From Papillibacter cinnamivorans DSM 12816 (GTDB lineage: Bacteria > Bacillota > Clostridia > Oscillospirales > Oscillospiraceae): a DNA stretch of 64,000 bases. Shown piece by piece: positions 24,758 to 33,721 of the stretch. The DNA lies in assembly GCF_900176335.1 (NCBI RefSeq), contig NZ_FWXW01000001.1, positions 124,001 to 188,000 on the forward strand. Direction: 5' to 3'. A program made the translations under genes and the position numbers. Position 1 is the stretch's first letter. Each line of letters opens with the position of its first letter. The notes beneath the pieces were generated by a model. That model saw only the letters and a program-made list of their open reading frames with translations. It was not told the origin of the DNA and searched no databases.

Positions 24758-26002
24758 ATGGTAAAAGAGATCATGTCCTTCCTATCCGCCTGCGACCCCG
24801 AGGTCGGCGGCGCCGTATACAAGGAGTTTGAACGGCAGCAGCACAATATCGAACTCATCGCTTCCGAAAATATCGTCAGCGAAGCCGTTCTTGCCGCCAT
24901 GGGCACCGTTTTGACCAACAAATATGCCGAAGGCTACCCCGGAAAGCGGTATTACGGCGGCTGCGAATGCGTGGACATCGCCGAGAACATCGCCAGAGAC
25001 CGGGCCAAGCTTCTCTTCGGCGCCGAATATGTAAATGTCCAGCCTCACAGCGGCGCCCAGGCCAATCACGCGGTCTATCAGGCCCTCTGCAGCCACGGGG
25101 ACGTGGTTCTGGGCATGAACCTGGCCCACGGCGGGCACCTGACCCACGGAAGCCCCGTGAACTTTTCCGGTCTGGACTATAAAATCATCCCCTACGGCGT
25201 GGATGACGTCACCCACAGGATCGATTATGACAAACTTCGCGACCTGGCCCTGGAGCATAAGCCGAAGATGATCATCGCCGGTGCCTCCGCCTATCCCCGG
25301 ATCATCGAGTTCGACAAGTTCTCCGAGATCGCCAAGGAAGTCGGCGCGTACCTCTTCGTGGACATGGCCCATATCGCCGGCCTTGTGGCTGCAGGCCTGC
25401 ATCCCAGCCCCGTTCCCTATGCCGACGTGGTCACCACCACCACCCACAAGACCCTCCGCGGTCCCCGGGGCGGCATGATTCTCTGCAAGGCCGAGCTGGG
25501 ACCGAAGATCGACAAGGCCATCTTCCCCGGCACCCAGGGAGGGCCTCTGATGCATGTCATCGCCTCCAAGGCCGTCTCCTTCGGCGAGGCTCTCAAGCCG
25601 GAATTCAAGGAATATCAGAAGCGCATCGTGGAAAACGCCAAGGCCCTGGCCGACGATCTCATGGGTCTCGGCTTCGATCTGGTCTCCGGCGGCACGGACA
25701 ACCATCTCATGCTGGTGGATCTGCGGAAATTCGGAATATCCGGCAAGGATATGGAAAAGCGTCTGGACGAGGTGCGCATCACCGTCAATAAAAATACCAT
25801 TCCCAACGACCCGGCGTCTCCCTTCGTCACCAGCGGCATCCGTATCGGGACCCCCGCCGTCACCACCAGAGGCTTCGGCACGAAGGAAATGGCCGTCATC
25901 GCTTCCTGCATCCACCGGGTGGCCGTGGATTTCGAGGGCTCCAGACACAGCGTTCTCAAAGAGGTTTCTGACCTCTGCGCCCGTTTCCCCATCTACGAAT
26001 AA
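24758..26002 (+). CDS. glyA: Serine hydroxymethyltransferase
   Basis: Converts serine and tetrahydrofolate to glycine and methylene-tetrahydrofolate, the main one-carbon source. The 414-residue PLP enzyme shows [50 protein letters not shown] and the PLP-Lys motif [14 protein letters not shown] (Lys near 230). Length is normal. I start at ATG 24758, which has aaggggat upstream. An earlier in-frame TTG at 24734 would add eight residues not seen in the family. Confidence 0.97.
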   Translation: MVKEIMSFLSACDPEVGGAVYKEFERQQHNIELIASENIVSEAVLAAMGTVLTNKYAEGYPGKRYYGGCECVDIAENIARDRAKLLFGAEYVNVQPHSGAQANHAVYQALCSHGDVVLGMNLAHGGHLTHGSPVNFSGLDYKIIPYGVDDVTHRIDYDKLRDLALEHKPKMIIAGASAYPRIIEFDKFSEIAKEVGAYLFVDMAHIAGLVAAGLHPSPVPYADVVTTTTHKTLRGPRGGMILCKAELGPKIDKAIFPGTQGGPLMHVIASKAVSFGEALKPEFKEYQKRIVENAKALADDLMGLGFDLVSGGTDNHLMLVDLRKFGISGKDMEKRLDEVRITVNKNTIPNDPASPFVTSGIRIGTPAVTTRGFGTKEMAVIASCIHRVAVDFEGSRHSVLKEVSDLCARFPIYE

Positions 26003-26047
26003 CGGGCTGCTGCAGGATTCGCAGCACGAGTAAAAATACTGACAGTA

Positions 26048-26088
26048 GAATGGTGTTCCCCCCGCCGGCGGCGGGGGGAACACCATTC
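26048..26088. repeat. Long perfect hairpin repeat, copy H1
   Basis: A 19-bp perfect inverted repeat GAATGGTGTTCCCCCCGCC with a 3-base ggc loop, between the convergent glyA and ferritin-like genes. Its GC-rich heart and the preceding GACAGTA match copy H2 at 33837, while the outer arm bases differ in a paired manner. T tracts are poor, so it is not a typical terminator. Confidence 0.8.
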
Positions 26089-26125
26089 AATATTATAAAA
26101 ATATTTGCATTTTCCGTTTCCCGGC

Positions 26126-26440
26126 TTACTGCAGGGGCGTCTGAAAATTCTGCTGCTGCTGCAGGATGATCGCCTGTTTTCCCTTTTCCGTGTAGTCCAT
26201 TTCCTTGGGGCACAGGATATACAGAAGCTGCTGAAGCTCTCCCACGTGCTGGCGTTCCTCGTCCGCGATGTGGTAGAGTACTTTTTTTACCCTCTCGTCG
26301 CCGGTGGACATCGCGTGGGCCTCGTATCCGATGATGGCCTCCAGCTCACCTGCGATGTCCACCCGGATCGCCTGAATGAGTTCGTCGGGGGACATCTGCT
26401 TGCTGACGTTTGCGACAAAGGGATTTCCCAATAGAGCCAT
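26126..26440 (-). CDS. Ferritin-like di-iron domain protein
   Basis: A 104-residue protein with a short ferritin-like helical pair. It contains ELIQAIRVDIAGELEAIIGYEAHA and KKVLYHIADEERQHVGELQQLL, giving Glu...ExxH carboxylate/His pairs at appropriate spacing. This is half of a four-helix bundle, so it must dimerise or oligomerise to build a di-iron site, as in short rubrerythrin-like or encapsulated-ferritin-like proteins. No encapsulin or rubredoxin domain is nearby. The C-terminal LQQQQNFQTPLQ is Gln-rich. The ATG follows gggagaggtgcaag. Role in iron handling or peroxide defence is inferred. Confidence 0.8.
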   Translation of the reverse strand: MALLGNPFVANVSKQMSPDELIQAIRVDIAGELEAIIGYEAHAMSTGDERVKKVLYHIADEERQHVGELQQLLYILCPKEMDYTEKGKQAIILQQQQNFQTPLQ

Positions 26441-26700
26441 CTTGCACCTCTCCCGGTATAGAATTTCCCCCTTATTTTTTGCCGGAAATCGGTTCTTATA
26501 CGTTTTTCCGGCGCATCGGATTTCGGCATGTCGGATTTATGGGATTGAATTCATAAATAATTTAGGAAAAGAGTCTCGGATTATAGTATAATAGGGGAAA
26601 GATTAGCAATGATTGCCAAAGGGGAATTGCCTTCGGTTCCTTCCGCCGGAAATACGTCGGCAGCATTTCCTCCCGAATGATGAAAGGTGGGATTTTTTTC

Positions 26701-28533
26701 ATGTTCAAAAAGACGCTGTCTGTCGTCCTTGCTCTCTCGCTGATTCTTTCCATGTCCCTTTCCGCCCTGGCGGCCGGCTATTCCGACCTGACCGGGCATT
26801 GGGCGAAGGCGTATATGGAGGATCTGGCGGAAAAAGGCTACTTCACCGGCTACAGCGACGGGACGATGCGGCCGGACAACGACATTACGGTGGGGGAAAC
26901 CCTGGCCCTGCTCTCCCGGTTTTATTCCCCCGACGCCGAAACTGCCGACCTGATCTATTCCGATTACGAAACCTTTCTGAACGCCAATGTGCCGTCCTCC
27001 TTCTCCTGGCTGTATGACGAGCTCTCCATCTGTCTTGCTTCCGGAATCCTCACGGAAAGCGAGCTGAAAAACCTCGATCTCTCGGCTAAAATCGAAAAGG
27101 AGCTTCTGGCCGTCTATCTGGTACGGACCATGCAGCTTTCTTCCCAGGCCGAGTCTTTGTCCGGCTCGGTTCTCAGCTTCGGTGACGTTTCGGATATATC
27201 TTCCGACTGCAGGGGATCTGTGGCTGTCCTCTCCTCCGCCGGCATCGTTACCGGGGATAATGCCAACCGCTTTTCACCCCATTCCAGCGTAACCCGCGCG
27301 GTGGCCGCCGCCATGATATCCCGTTCTTTGGATTATCTCGGCACGCTGGGAAAAAGCCTGTCCATCGAAGGGTATGACGGATTGGCCCGCACTTACGGCA
27401 TCATTTATTCCGTCCAGACAAGCGGTTTCGTACTCCGCTCCACGGACGGCTCCCTCCGCGAATTTGCCGTTCCCTCCTCGGCGTCGGTCACGGTGGACGG
27501 CGCCTCCGGAACTCTCGGTTCCTCCCGGGTCGGTTGCTATGCCACCGTAACGGAGGATAAAGGCACCGTTACAAAGGTCGCCGTCGAAGGCGCCTCCTCC
27601 GCCTGCGTGCAGGGGGTCGTATCCAGCGTGTCCTATACCACCACGGCCAATTCAAGCTCCATTTACGTATGGGACCCGAAAAGCGGTTCCTATACGAATT
27701 ACACCGTTTCCGACGACGCGGATATCCGGCAGAACGGGAAGGATACGTCGCTTTCCTCCGTCACCAGCGGTTATTTTATAACGCTGCGGCTTGAAAACGG
27801 CGTTGTGAGTGAGCTTTTCTCCGAACCCCTGGCCACGGAAATCACGGGAAACATATCCAGCATATCTTACGGCACCACGGTCACCCTCAAGATGATGGAC
27901 GATAACTACGACGTGTACTGCTTCTATCTGGATATCTCCGATCTGCCGGACATCTACCGGGGCAGTTCTGAAATCACTCTCGACAGGCTCAGCGCGGGGG
28001 ATGAGATCACCGTGTCCATGAGTGGATACGAAGTGGTTTCCATCACGGCGAAGGTATCGGAGAATACCGTCACCGGGGAGCTCACCTCCATCAATTCCAC
28101 CACCGGCGGGACCCAGTGGACCATCAAGACTTCCGACGGGACCTCCGTAACCTACAGTCTGGATGAATATGTGGTTGTGTATAAGGGAAGTACCTCGATT
28201 CTGCTCTCCGATGTCCAGGCCGGAGACACGGTAACCGTCGTGATATACGGCAGTACGATTACCGAGGTGCATTTGGAAAGCGCCGCCGTCTCCAGCTCAA
28301 AGGTAACCGGCACCGTTCTGTCGGTGGACACCAAGGGCAGAACCGTAACGATTCTGACCGCCTCCAATAAGCTTATTTACATAGACGTGACATACATCAG
28401 AACGATCGTTTCCGCCGCGACGGGGGAATCGATTCTTCTCACCTCCGTAGCCGCGGACTCGGAGATCGTAGCCTACGGGTCCTACGGCGGCTCCACGGCC
28501 TTCAGTGCGGTCCTCATCGTGGTGGAAGGCTGA
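26701..28533 (+). CDS. S-layer homology (SLH) domain protein
   Basis: A 610-residue exported surface protein. A signal peptide (FKKTLSVVLALSLILSMSLSALA) is followed directly by SLH repeats. The clear first one contains YSDLTGHWAKAYMEDLAEKG and TMRPDNDITVGETL. A degenerate middle one lies about residues 100-145. A third contains VLSSAGIVTGDNANRFSPHS. SLH triplets bind pyruvylated wall polysaccharide. The remaining 400 residues are Ser/Thr/Val-rich beta repeats (for example TGTVLSVDTKGRTVTI) with no catalytic motif. The ATG at 26701 has aaggtggg upstream; an in-frame ATG at 26677 would precede the ribosome site. Confidence 0.88.
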   Translation: MFKKTLSVVLALSLILSMSLSALAAGYSDLTGHWAKAYMEDLAEKGYFTGYSDGTMRPDNDITVGETLALLSRFYSPDAETADLIYSDYETFLNANVPSSFSWLYDELSICLASGILTESELKNLDLSAKIEKELLAVYLVRTMQLSSQAESLSGSVLSFGDVSDISSDCRGSVAVLSSAGIVTGDNANRFSPHSSVTRAVAAAMISRSLDYLGTLGKSLSIEGYDGLARTYGIIYSVQTSGFVLRSTDGSLREFAVPSSASVTVDGASGTLGSSRVGCYATVTEDKGTVTKVAVEGASSACVQGVVSSVSYTTTANSSSIYVWDPKSGSYTNYTVSDDADIRQNGKDTSLSSVTSGYFITLRLENGVVSELFSEPLATEITGNISSISYGTTVTLKMMDDNYDVYCFYLDISDLPDIYRGSSEITLDRLSAGDEITVSMSGYEVVSITAKVSENTVTGELTSINSTTGGTQWTIKTSDGTSVTYSLDEYVVVYKGSTSILLSDVQAGDTVTVVIYGSTITEVHLESAAVSSSKVTGTVLSVDTKGRTVTILTASNKLIYIDVTYIRTIVSAATGESILLTSVAADSEIVAYGSYGGSTAFSAVLIVVEG

Positions 28534-28550
28534 TACGGTATACCATAAAA

Positions 28551-28688
28551 AACCGCGGCGGGGGATATCCCCCGCCGCGGTCAGCTTGTTGGGTTAGCCT
28601 CGCAGAGTTTCGCCGCCGGAGCGGTGAAATTAAATCGTATCATTTTCGGGCGCGGCGTGTACGTGCCCGAAAATACTTCTCAGTCTGC
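28551..28688 (+). repeat. Three-hairpin unit, first tandem copy
   Basis: Runs from aaccgcggcggggg to cttctcagtctgc. It differs from the second copy at scattered positions (gatatccccc versus gatacccccg, gcggtgaaatt versus gcggcgaaat, gtgtacg versus gtggacg). This shows the duplication is not brand new or is under exchange. Confidence 0.85.
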
Positions 28689-28784
28689 AAGCGTCGAACC
28701 GTCTGCCAGCGGCGGACGGCGAGGCGCGCGGCAGCCTGCAAACCCTTTTGTCGAAAAAGGCGGAACGCTTTTTTCGACAATATC

Positions 28785-28921
28785 AACCGCGGCGGGGGAT
28801 ACCCCCGCCGCGTTCCGCTTGTTGGATCAGCCTCGCAGAGTTTCGCCGCCGGAGCGGCGAAATAAAATCGTATCATTTTCGGGCGCGGCGTGGACGTGCC
28901 CGAAAATACTTCTCAGTCTGC
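28785..28921 (+). repeat. Three-hairpin unit, second tandem copy
   Basis: Same order of hairpins as the first copy. The gcggcgaaa arm is perfectly complementary here, whereas the first copy has a G-T wobble. Confidence 0.85.
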
Positions 28922-28930
28922 CGCGGTTTT

Positions 28931-29503
28931 TTAATCCAGATATCGGACCTTGTTTTCCAGTCCCCATCTTCGGGGCGCGGCTCCGATCTGCCTGGGATAC
29001 CCCAGACAGACAATCGCCACCGGATCCTTCTCCGGGGAAATACCGAAGATCTCCCGAGCGCCGTCCTTGTCGAACATGGAAAACCAAAGGGTCGCAAGTC
29101 CCATGCTGTGCGCCGCCACGCAGAGATTTTCTATGGCTGCCGCGCAGGCCTGGGGATACCCCTTGGAAGGTTCCTTTGCAAACTGTTCCAAGCCGCTCTG
29201 GGAGGGATCTCCCGCCACAGCGATGAGGACCGGGGCCTCCGATACGAAATCCAGCCGGAAGGAGGGGACCCATTTCCACCCGCTGCGCCCGGCCAGGTAG
29301 ACCTTGGCGGCCTCCGCGTTCTCGCGCAGCTTTCGGTTGTACTCCGGATTTCTGGCTACAACAAACTCCCAGGGTTGCTTGTTTGCCGGGGACGGGGCGT
29401 AGATGGCGCACTCCAGAACGGTTTTAAGCTTTTCCTCCTCCACCGGGTCGGGCAGGAAGGAACGGCAGCTTCTGCGGCCCAGAAGGGCCTCGATACAGTC
29501 CAT
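28931..29503 (-). CDS. Nitroreductase family protein
   Basis: A 190-residue FMN-dependent nitroreductase. It shows the N-terminal LGRRSCRSFLPDPVEEEKL (FMN phosphate contact), AIYAPSPANKQPWEFVV, the central AAIENLCVAAHSMGLATLWFSM and the C-terminal VAIVCLGYPRQI. Length is typical for the single-domain NADH oxidase/nitroreductase group. The ATG follows aggagaaacgcc. The gene is single; its stop codon (28931-28933) overlaps the terminal inverted repeat of the composite element, so no other 3' terminator is present. Physiological substrate unknown. Confidence 0.9.
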   Translation of the reverse strand: MDCIEALLGRRSCRSFLPDPVEEEKLKTVLECAIYAPSPANKQPWEFVVARNPEYNRKLRENAEAAKVYLAGRSGWKWVPSFRLDFVSEAPVLIAVAGDPSQSGLEQFAKEPSKGYPQACAAAIENLCVAAHSMGLATLWFSMFDKDGAREIFGISPEKDPVAIVCLGYPRQIGAAPRRWGLENKVRYLD

Positions 29504-29539
29504 GGCGTTTCTCCTTTCGGTTTATATTCGTGTATATTC

Positions 29540-29569
29540 ATACCACAAACGCGAAGCGTTTTGTGGTAT
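29540..29569. other. Hairpin upstream of the nitroreductase / rarA divergent starts
   Basis: ATACCACAAACGC pairs with GCGTTTTGTGGTAT (one bulged base) around a gaa loop. It may be a repeat remnant or an operator. The remaining 283-base gap has further short GC-rich palindromes but no recognisable gene. Confidence 0.45.
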
Positions 29570-29786
29570 ATGGCATCGTTTGCGGTTACGCCCGCAGGGC
29601 GGGAGCAAACCGCGCCGTCCAGCCCGGTATAACAGCCGTTTGCGGCTATTGTATCATAGGATTCTCCTGTCTTCAATGCTTTCCGCAGACTCATTTTTAC
29701 CGTAATCGTGCTGCTTTTCGGCCCGTGCTTAGGATAGACTGGGTCGCTCCGATATGATATACTTCCCTCTGTAGGGAGGGATGGTT

Positions 29787-31055
29787 ATGTACAGGCCCCT
29801 GGCCGACGAGATCCGGCCCGTGTCTCTGGACGAAGTGGTGGGTCAGCGTCATCTTCTGGGGGAAGACGGCGTCCTTCGCCGCATTATTGACAGCGGCAGG
29901 ATCCCCAATATGGTCTTTTTCGGTCCCTCCGGCACCGGCAAAACCACTGTGGCGGGCATCATAGCGGGCAGGACGCGCCGCGCCCTGCACCGGCTCAACG
30001 CCACCACCGCCTCTATCGCCGACATCCGGAACATCATCGGCGACGTAGACACTCTGCTCGCCCCGGAAGGCGTCCTTTTATACCTGGACGAGATCCAGTA
30101 CTTCAATAAAAAGCAGCAGCAGTCGCTGCTGGAGTTTATCGAAAACGGAAAGATCACTCTCATCGCCTCCACCACGGAAAATCCGTATTTCTACGTATAT
30201 GGGGCACTTTTGTCCCGCTCCACCGTCTTTGAGTTCAAACCGGTGCCGCCGGAAGAAATCTCCCGGGCGGTGCGCCGCGCTTTCACCGTCATTTCCGGGA
30301 AGGAGGAGCTTCCTCTGGTCTGGGACGAGGGGATCGTGGATGCCGTGGCCCGCTCCTGCGGGGGAGACGTGCGCAAGGCGGTAAACGCGGCCGAGCTTCT
30401 TGCCGCCTCCGCCGCAATGAAAGACGGGAAGCGGCATGTCCGCCCGGAGGACGTCTCCGCCGTGTCCCAGCGCTCCTCCATGCGGTACGACCGGGACGGG
30501 GATTCCCATTACGACGTGATCTCCGCCTTTCAGAAATCCATCCGCGGTTCCGATCCCGACGCCGCGGTCCATTATCTGGCGCGGCTCCTGGAGGCGGGAG
30601 ACCTTCCTTCCGTATGCCGGCGGCTGCTGGTGGTTGCCTCCGAGGACATCGGCCTTGCTCATCCCCAGGCCATCTCCGTCGTTAAGGCCTGCGTGGACTC
30701 GGCTCTTCAGCTGGGTCTTCCCGAGGCCCGGATTCCGCTGTCCGAGGCGGTTCTTCTCCTTGCCACCGCTCCGAAATCCAATTCCGCGATAACGGCCGTC
30801 GACGCCGCCCTGGCCGATATCCGGGCGGGCCGGGGCGGAGAAGTGCCCCCTCATCTCATGGACAGCCACTACCCCGGCGCGGAAAAACTGGGCCGGGGCA
30901 GAACCTATCAATATCCCCATTCTTATCCCGGTCATTATACCTCTCAGCAGTATCTTCCCGACAGCCTGAAGAACGCCAGGTATTACGAATACGGCGACAA
31001 TAAGGCCGAGTCGGCCGCCCGCCGGTATTGGGAGGAGCTCAAGGGCAAAGAATAA
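29787..31055 (+). CDS. rarA: Replication-associated recombination protein A (MgsA/RarA AAA ATPase)
   Basis: A 422-residue clamp-loader-like AAA+ ATPase acting at stalled replication forks. Visible are the N-terminal RPVSLDEVVGQRHLLG, Walker A GPSGTGKTT (about residues 46-54), Walker B YLDEIQYFNKKQQQ, sensor 1 STTENPYF and the C-terminal tetramerisation region with MDSHYPGAEKLGRGRTYQYPHSYPGHY. The ATG at 29787 is chosen because gggaggg ends six bases upstream; the ATG at 29781 abuts the site. It is transcribed alone, divergent from the nitroreductase. Confidence 0.95.
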   Translation: MYRPLADEIRPVSLDEVVGQRHLLGEDGVLRRIIDSGRIPNMVFFGPSGTGKTTVAGIIAGRTRRALHRLNATTASIADIRNIIGDVDTLLAPEGVLLYLDEIQYFNKKQQQSLLEFIENGKITLIASTTENPYFYVYGALLSRSTVFEFKPVPPEEISRAVRRAFTVISGKEELPLVWDEGIVDAVARSCGGDVRKAVNAAELLAASAAMKDGKRHVRPEDVSAVSQRSSMRYDRDGDSHYDVISAFQKSIRGSDPDAAVHYLARLLEAGDLPSVCRRLLVVASEDIGLAHPQAISVVKACVDSALQLGLPEARIPLSEAVLLLATAPKSNSAITAVDAALADIRAGRGGEVPPHLMDSHYPGAEKLGRGRTYQYPHSYPGHYTSQQYLPDSLKNARYYEYGDNKAESAARRYWEELKGKE

Positions 31056-31087
31056 AATAGCCTCCGCTTTCCGAAGAAAACGGAGGC
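31051..31087 (-). terminator. Terminator for the S1-domain gene (minus strand)
   Basis: GCCTCCG (31060-31066) pairs with CGGAGGC (31081-31087), extended by TTTC/GAAA after a mismatch. On the minus strand it is followed by tattttatt, which overlaps the end of rarA. Confidence 0.65.
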
Positions 31088-31099
31088 CGTTGGAATGCT

Positions 31100-32062
31100 T
31101 TATGAGGTCTGGAGCTCTCCGTCCCCGAATACCGTGCGTACCGGGCTTCGCAGGCAGGAGGCGGGGGAGTAGTTCCACTCCCGGAGCCTCCCCTCGGTGA
31201 TGAAATAGGAGAGGGTGCGGTCTTCGCACAGCTCCGGCAGCGCGTCGATTACCAGCAGCTTGATCTTCATCCGCTCCGGCAGAATCGCCTTGATGTAAAC
31301 CGAGACGCATCCGCCTTCGCACAGGCACTGGCGCAGCTCTGCAAGCCCCGATAGGTTCGGAGCAAGCTCGATAAACGCCCCGTACTCCTTGATTCCCCGC
31401 ACGACGCCGGGCACCGTCTCTCCCACGGAAAACATCGCCGCGTTTTCCTCCCAGGTCCCTAAAAGCTCCTTGTGGGTCAGGTGGATCCGTTTCATGCACC
31501 GGTCCACCTCCAGGACGGCCGCGAAAATTTTCTGTCCCACCGAAAACCGTTTGCAGGGATGGGGGATCCGGGACACCGAAATATTTTCGATCCCGATCAT
31601 GGATACGATGCCGCATCCTATGTCCACGAAGGCGCCGAAGGGCTCCAGATGCGTCACCGTCGCGGGAATCACCGTCCCGGGCAGGAGATTTTTCATGAGA
31701 TAAGAGATGGCCGCTTCCTGGGCCGCCCGCCGGGACAGGAGGATCCTGGGCTTTCCGTATCGGTCCGCGCCGATGGACTGCACCATGAAGGAAACCGGTT
31801 TTCCCACCCGGGATATGATGGCGATCTCCCGGGTGGCGCCGCTGTCGATGCCGACTGCCACCTCGCTTCGCGGTATGATCCCCGTGAAGCCCCCCAGCTC
31901 CACCTGCAGGTTGTGGGCCGTGTCGCAGAGGGTTACCCGGCCCTCCAGGATCCTTCTCTCTTCCAGCGCCTGCTCCAGAGCTCCGATACTGGCGCAGCTT
32001 TGGTTGTTGGATGCGCTTTGCAGGAGCGTTCCCTCGGGAAAATAGCGGTTTTGCTGGACCAT
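31100..32062 (-). CDS. S1 RNA-binding domain protein (ribosomal protein S1-like)
   Basis: A 320-residue protein with three S1-type OB folds. The first is degenerate (RILEGRVTLCDTAHNLQVELGGFTGIIPRSEV). The second is clear (GTVIPATVTHLEPFGAFVDIGCGIVSMIGIENIS), and so is the third (GETVPGVVRGIKEYGAFIELAPNLSGLAEL). It is shorter than the 4-6 domain S1 of Firmicutes and ends in a non-S1 tail. It probably binds mRNA or structured RNA; whether it is ribosomal is unclear. I prefer the ATG at 32062 (cggggatgaaagc upstream); an earlier in-frame ATG at 32110 adds a basic stretch. Confidence 0.85.
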   Translation of the reverse strand: MVQQNRYFPEGTLLQSASNNQSCASIGALEQALEERRILEGRVTLCDTAHNLQVELGGFTGIIPRSEVAVGIDSGATREIAIISRVGKPVSFMVQSIGADRYGKPRILLSRRAAQEAAISYLMKNLLPGTVIPATVTHLEPFGAFVDIGCGIVSMIGIENISVSRIPHPCKRFSVGQKIFAAVLEVDRCMKRIHLTHKELLGTWEENAAMFSVGETVPGVVRGIKEYGAFIELAPNLSGLAELRQCLCEGGCVSVYIKAILPERMKIKLLVIDALPELCEDRTLSYFITEGRLREWNYSPASCLRSPVRTVFGDGELQTS

Positions 32063-32295
32063 GCTTTCATCCCCGTTCCGCCGCCGCGCCCGGCGCTGTC
32101 TGTATTTCACGCTCCGCCGCGCGGTTCATTCTCCGGCGGAGCCGTATTCCCGCTGCTTCCGCCCGCGGCCCTCCGGCCCCCGCGGTATCTGCCGGTATCC
32201 TGCGTTTTTCCGTTACATGGTTACTATATGCGCCCCTTCCCGGTGATTTGATCACTTTTTGGGTGGACGTGCGCCATGAATTTTCGGCAGTTTTC

Positions 32296-32324
32296 TTGAT
32301 ACCGGGCGCACTTTGTCTTATAAT
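32296..32324 (+). promoter_or_regulatory. SigA-type promoter for the DUF951 gene and hisC
   Basis: TTGATA (32296-32301), a 17-base spacer, perfect TATAAT (32319-32324), 45 bases before the ATG at 32370. Confidence 0.7.
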
Positions 32325-32369
32325 ACTTTCTATACTTTTTCCCGGATATTTTCGGAAGGAGGCGCCTGT

Positions 32370-32576
32370 ATGGACGTACGCGTGGGAGACGAGCTGGTCA
32401 TGAAAAAACCCCATCCCTGCGGCAGCTTTTCCTGGAAAGTGCTCCGGGTGGGCATGGATTTTCGCCTCAGATGCACAGGCTGCGGCCATGAGGTGATGCT
32501 TCCCAGATCAAAAGCGGAGAAAAATATCAAAAAGCATATCCAGGGTCCCGCCTGGGGTCCCGGCGGGGAAGCCTGA
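32370..32576 (+). CDS. DUF951 family protein
   Basis: A 68-residue protein with the DUF951 pattern VGDELVMKKPHPCGSFSWKVLRVGMDFRLRCTGCGHEVMLPRSKAEKNIK. The Cys in HPCGS and the CTGC pair suggest a metal-binding SH3-like fold. The family is widespread in Firmicutes, often near chromosome-partition or replication genes, with no assigned biochemical function. The ATG follows cggaaggaggcgcctgt. It precedes hisC by 59 bases on the same strand and shares its promoter. Confidence 0.9.
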   Translation: MDVRVGDELVMKKPHPCGSFSWKVLRVGMDFRLRCTGCGHEVMLPRSKAEKNIKKHIQGPAWGPGGEA

Positions 32577-32635
32577 AGCGGAAGGGAACTATTCCGCCGT
32601 CCCCCAAACCCCCGGCAAAGGAAGGAAGAAAAGGA

Positions 32636-33694
32636 ATGAACAAGTATTGGAGCCCCCGCATCCGGGATCTCAAGGCCTACGTCCCCGGAGAGCAGCCCCG
32701 GGACCGGATCCTGGTCAAGCTCAACACCAATGAAAACCCCTATCCGCCCTCCGCCAAAGTGCTGGAGGCGGTGAAAAACACGGCGGACGGCCGCCTCCGG
32801 CTCTATCCGGACCCCGACTGCGTTTCCTTTCGGGAAGCCGTTGCCCGGCAGTATAAGCTTCTGCCCGAAAACGTCTTCCCCGGCAACGGCTCGGACGAGC
32901 TGCTGGCCTTCTGCTTTCTGGCCTTCTTCGGCCCCGGCCGCCCCGTCCTGTTTCCGGACATCACCTACAGCTTTTACCCGGTCTACGCCGATCTTTTCGC
33001 CGTTCCCTTCACCCCCGTCCCCCTGGACGCCGAATTCCGCATTCCCGTTTCCGAATTCTGCCGGGAAAACGGCGGCGTGATCTTTCCCAACCCCAACGCG
33101 CCCACCGGCATCCCCCTGGCCATATCCCAGGTGGAAACCGTCCTGAAGGCCAATCCCGATTCCGTCGTGATTGTGGACGAGGCCTATATCGATTTCGGCG
33201 GAGAGTCCGCCGTGGGGCTGATCCCCCGGTATCCCAACCTTTTGGTTACTCACACGCTCTCCAAGTTCCGCTCGCTTGCGGGGCTCCGCGCGGGGTATGC
33301 GCTTGGGGACAAGGAGCTAATAGCCGCCCTGGACTGCGTGAAAAATTCCTTCAATTCCTACACCATGGACCGGGTGGCCCTGGCCGCCGCGGAGGCCGCC
33401 GTGGAGGACACGGAGTATTTCAGGCTCCTGGCCGGCAGAATCGCCGCCACCCGGGACAAAACCGCCGAAGCGCTTCGTTCCATGGGCTTTCTCGTCCTTC
33501 CTTCCGCCGCGAACTTTCTCTTCGCAAGCCATAAGACGGTCTCCGGCGAGTATCTCCAAAAAGGCCTAAGGGAGCGGGGCATTCTCGTCCGCCGTTTCCA
33601 GAAGCCCAGAATCGAAAACTTTCTCCGCATTTCCATGGGCACCGAGGAGCAGATGGAGCTTCTCATAAAGGCCCTGGAGGAGCTTCTGAAATAA
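32636..33694 (+). CDS. hisC: Histidinol-phosphate aminotransferase
   Basis: HisC converts imidazole-acetol phosphate and glutamate to histidinol phosphate. The 352-residue fold-type I PLP enzyme shows KLNTNENPYPPS at the N-terminus, NGSDELLAF, PNPNAPTGIPL, VIVDEAYIDFGGES, and the PLP-Lys motif THTLSKFRSLAGLRAGY (about residue 213). The other histidine genes form an operon at 57261-63760 that lacks hisC, so this copy probably completes the pathway. The paralogous aromatic or other aminotransferase activity of HisC-like enzymes cannot be excluded. Confidence 0.93.
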   Translation: MNKYWSPRIRDLKAYVPGEQPRDRILVKLNTNENPYPPSAKVLEAVKNTADGRLRLYPDPDCVSFREAVARQYKLLPENVFPGNGSDELLAFCFLAFFGPGRPVLFPDITYSFYPVYADLFAVPFTPVPLDAEFRIPVSEFCRENGGVIFPNPNAPTGIPLAISQVETVLKANPDSVVIVDEAYIDFGGESAVGLIPRYPNLLVTHTLSKFRSLAGLRAGYALGDKELIAALDCVKNSFNSYTMDRVALAAAEAAVEDTEYFRLLAGRIAATRDKTAEALRSMGFLVLPSAANFLFASHKTVSGEYLQKGLRERGILVRRFQKPRIENFLRISMGTEEQMELLIKALEELLK

Positions 33695-33721
33695 TCGTCA
33701 TTCCGTACGCAGAAGCAATAC

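Larger units (their letters stand above)
28547..28932. repeat. Composite hairpin element with 12-bp terminal inverted repeats
   Basis: The element is bounded by AAAAAACCGCGG (28547-28558) and CCGCGGTTTTTT (28921-28932). Inside are two copies (28551-28688 and 28785-28921) of a roughly 138-base unit. Each unit has a CCGCGGCGGGGG palindrome, a TTTCGCCGC/GCGGCGAAA hairpin and an ATTTTCGGGC/GCCCGAAAAT hairpin. The spacer adds a TCGAAAAAGGCG/CGCTTTTTTCGA hairpin. It is non-coding. The right end overlaps the stop codon of the nitroreductase gene by two bases. Confidence 0.85.

Noticed and set aside
28551-28921. CRISPR array at the tandem units
   Set aside because: Only two units, each about 138 bases, with hairpins and a 96-base spacer; no short regular repeats and no cas genes in the window.
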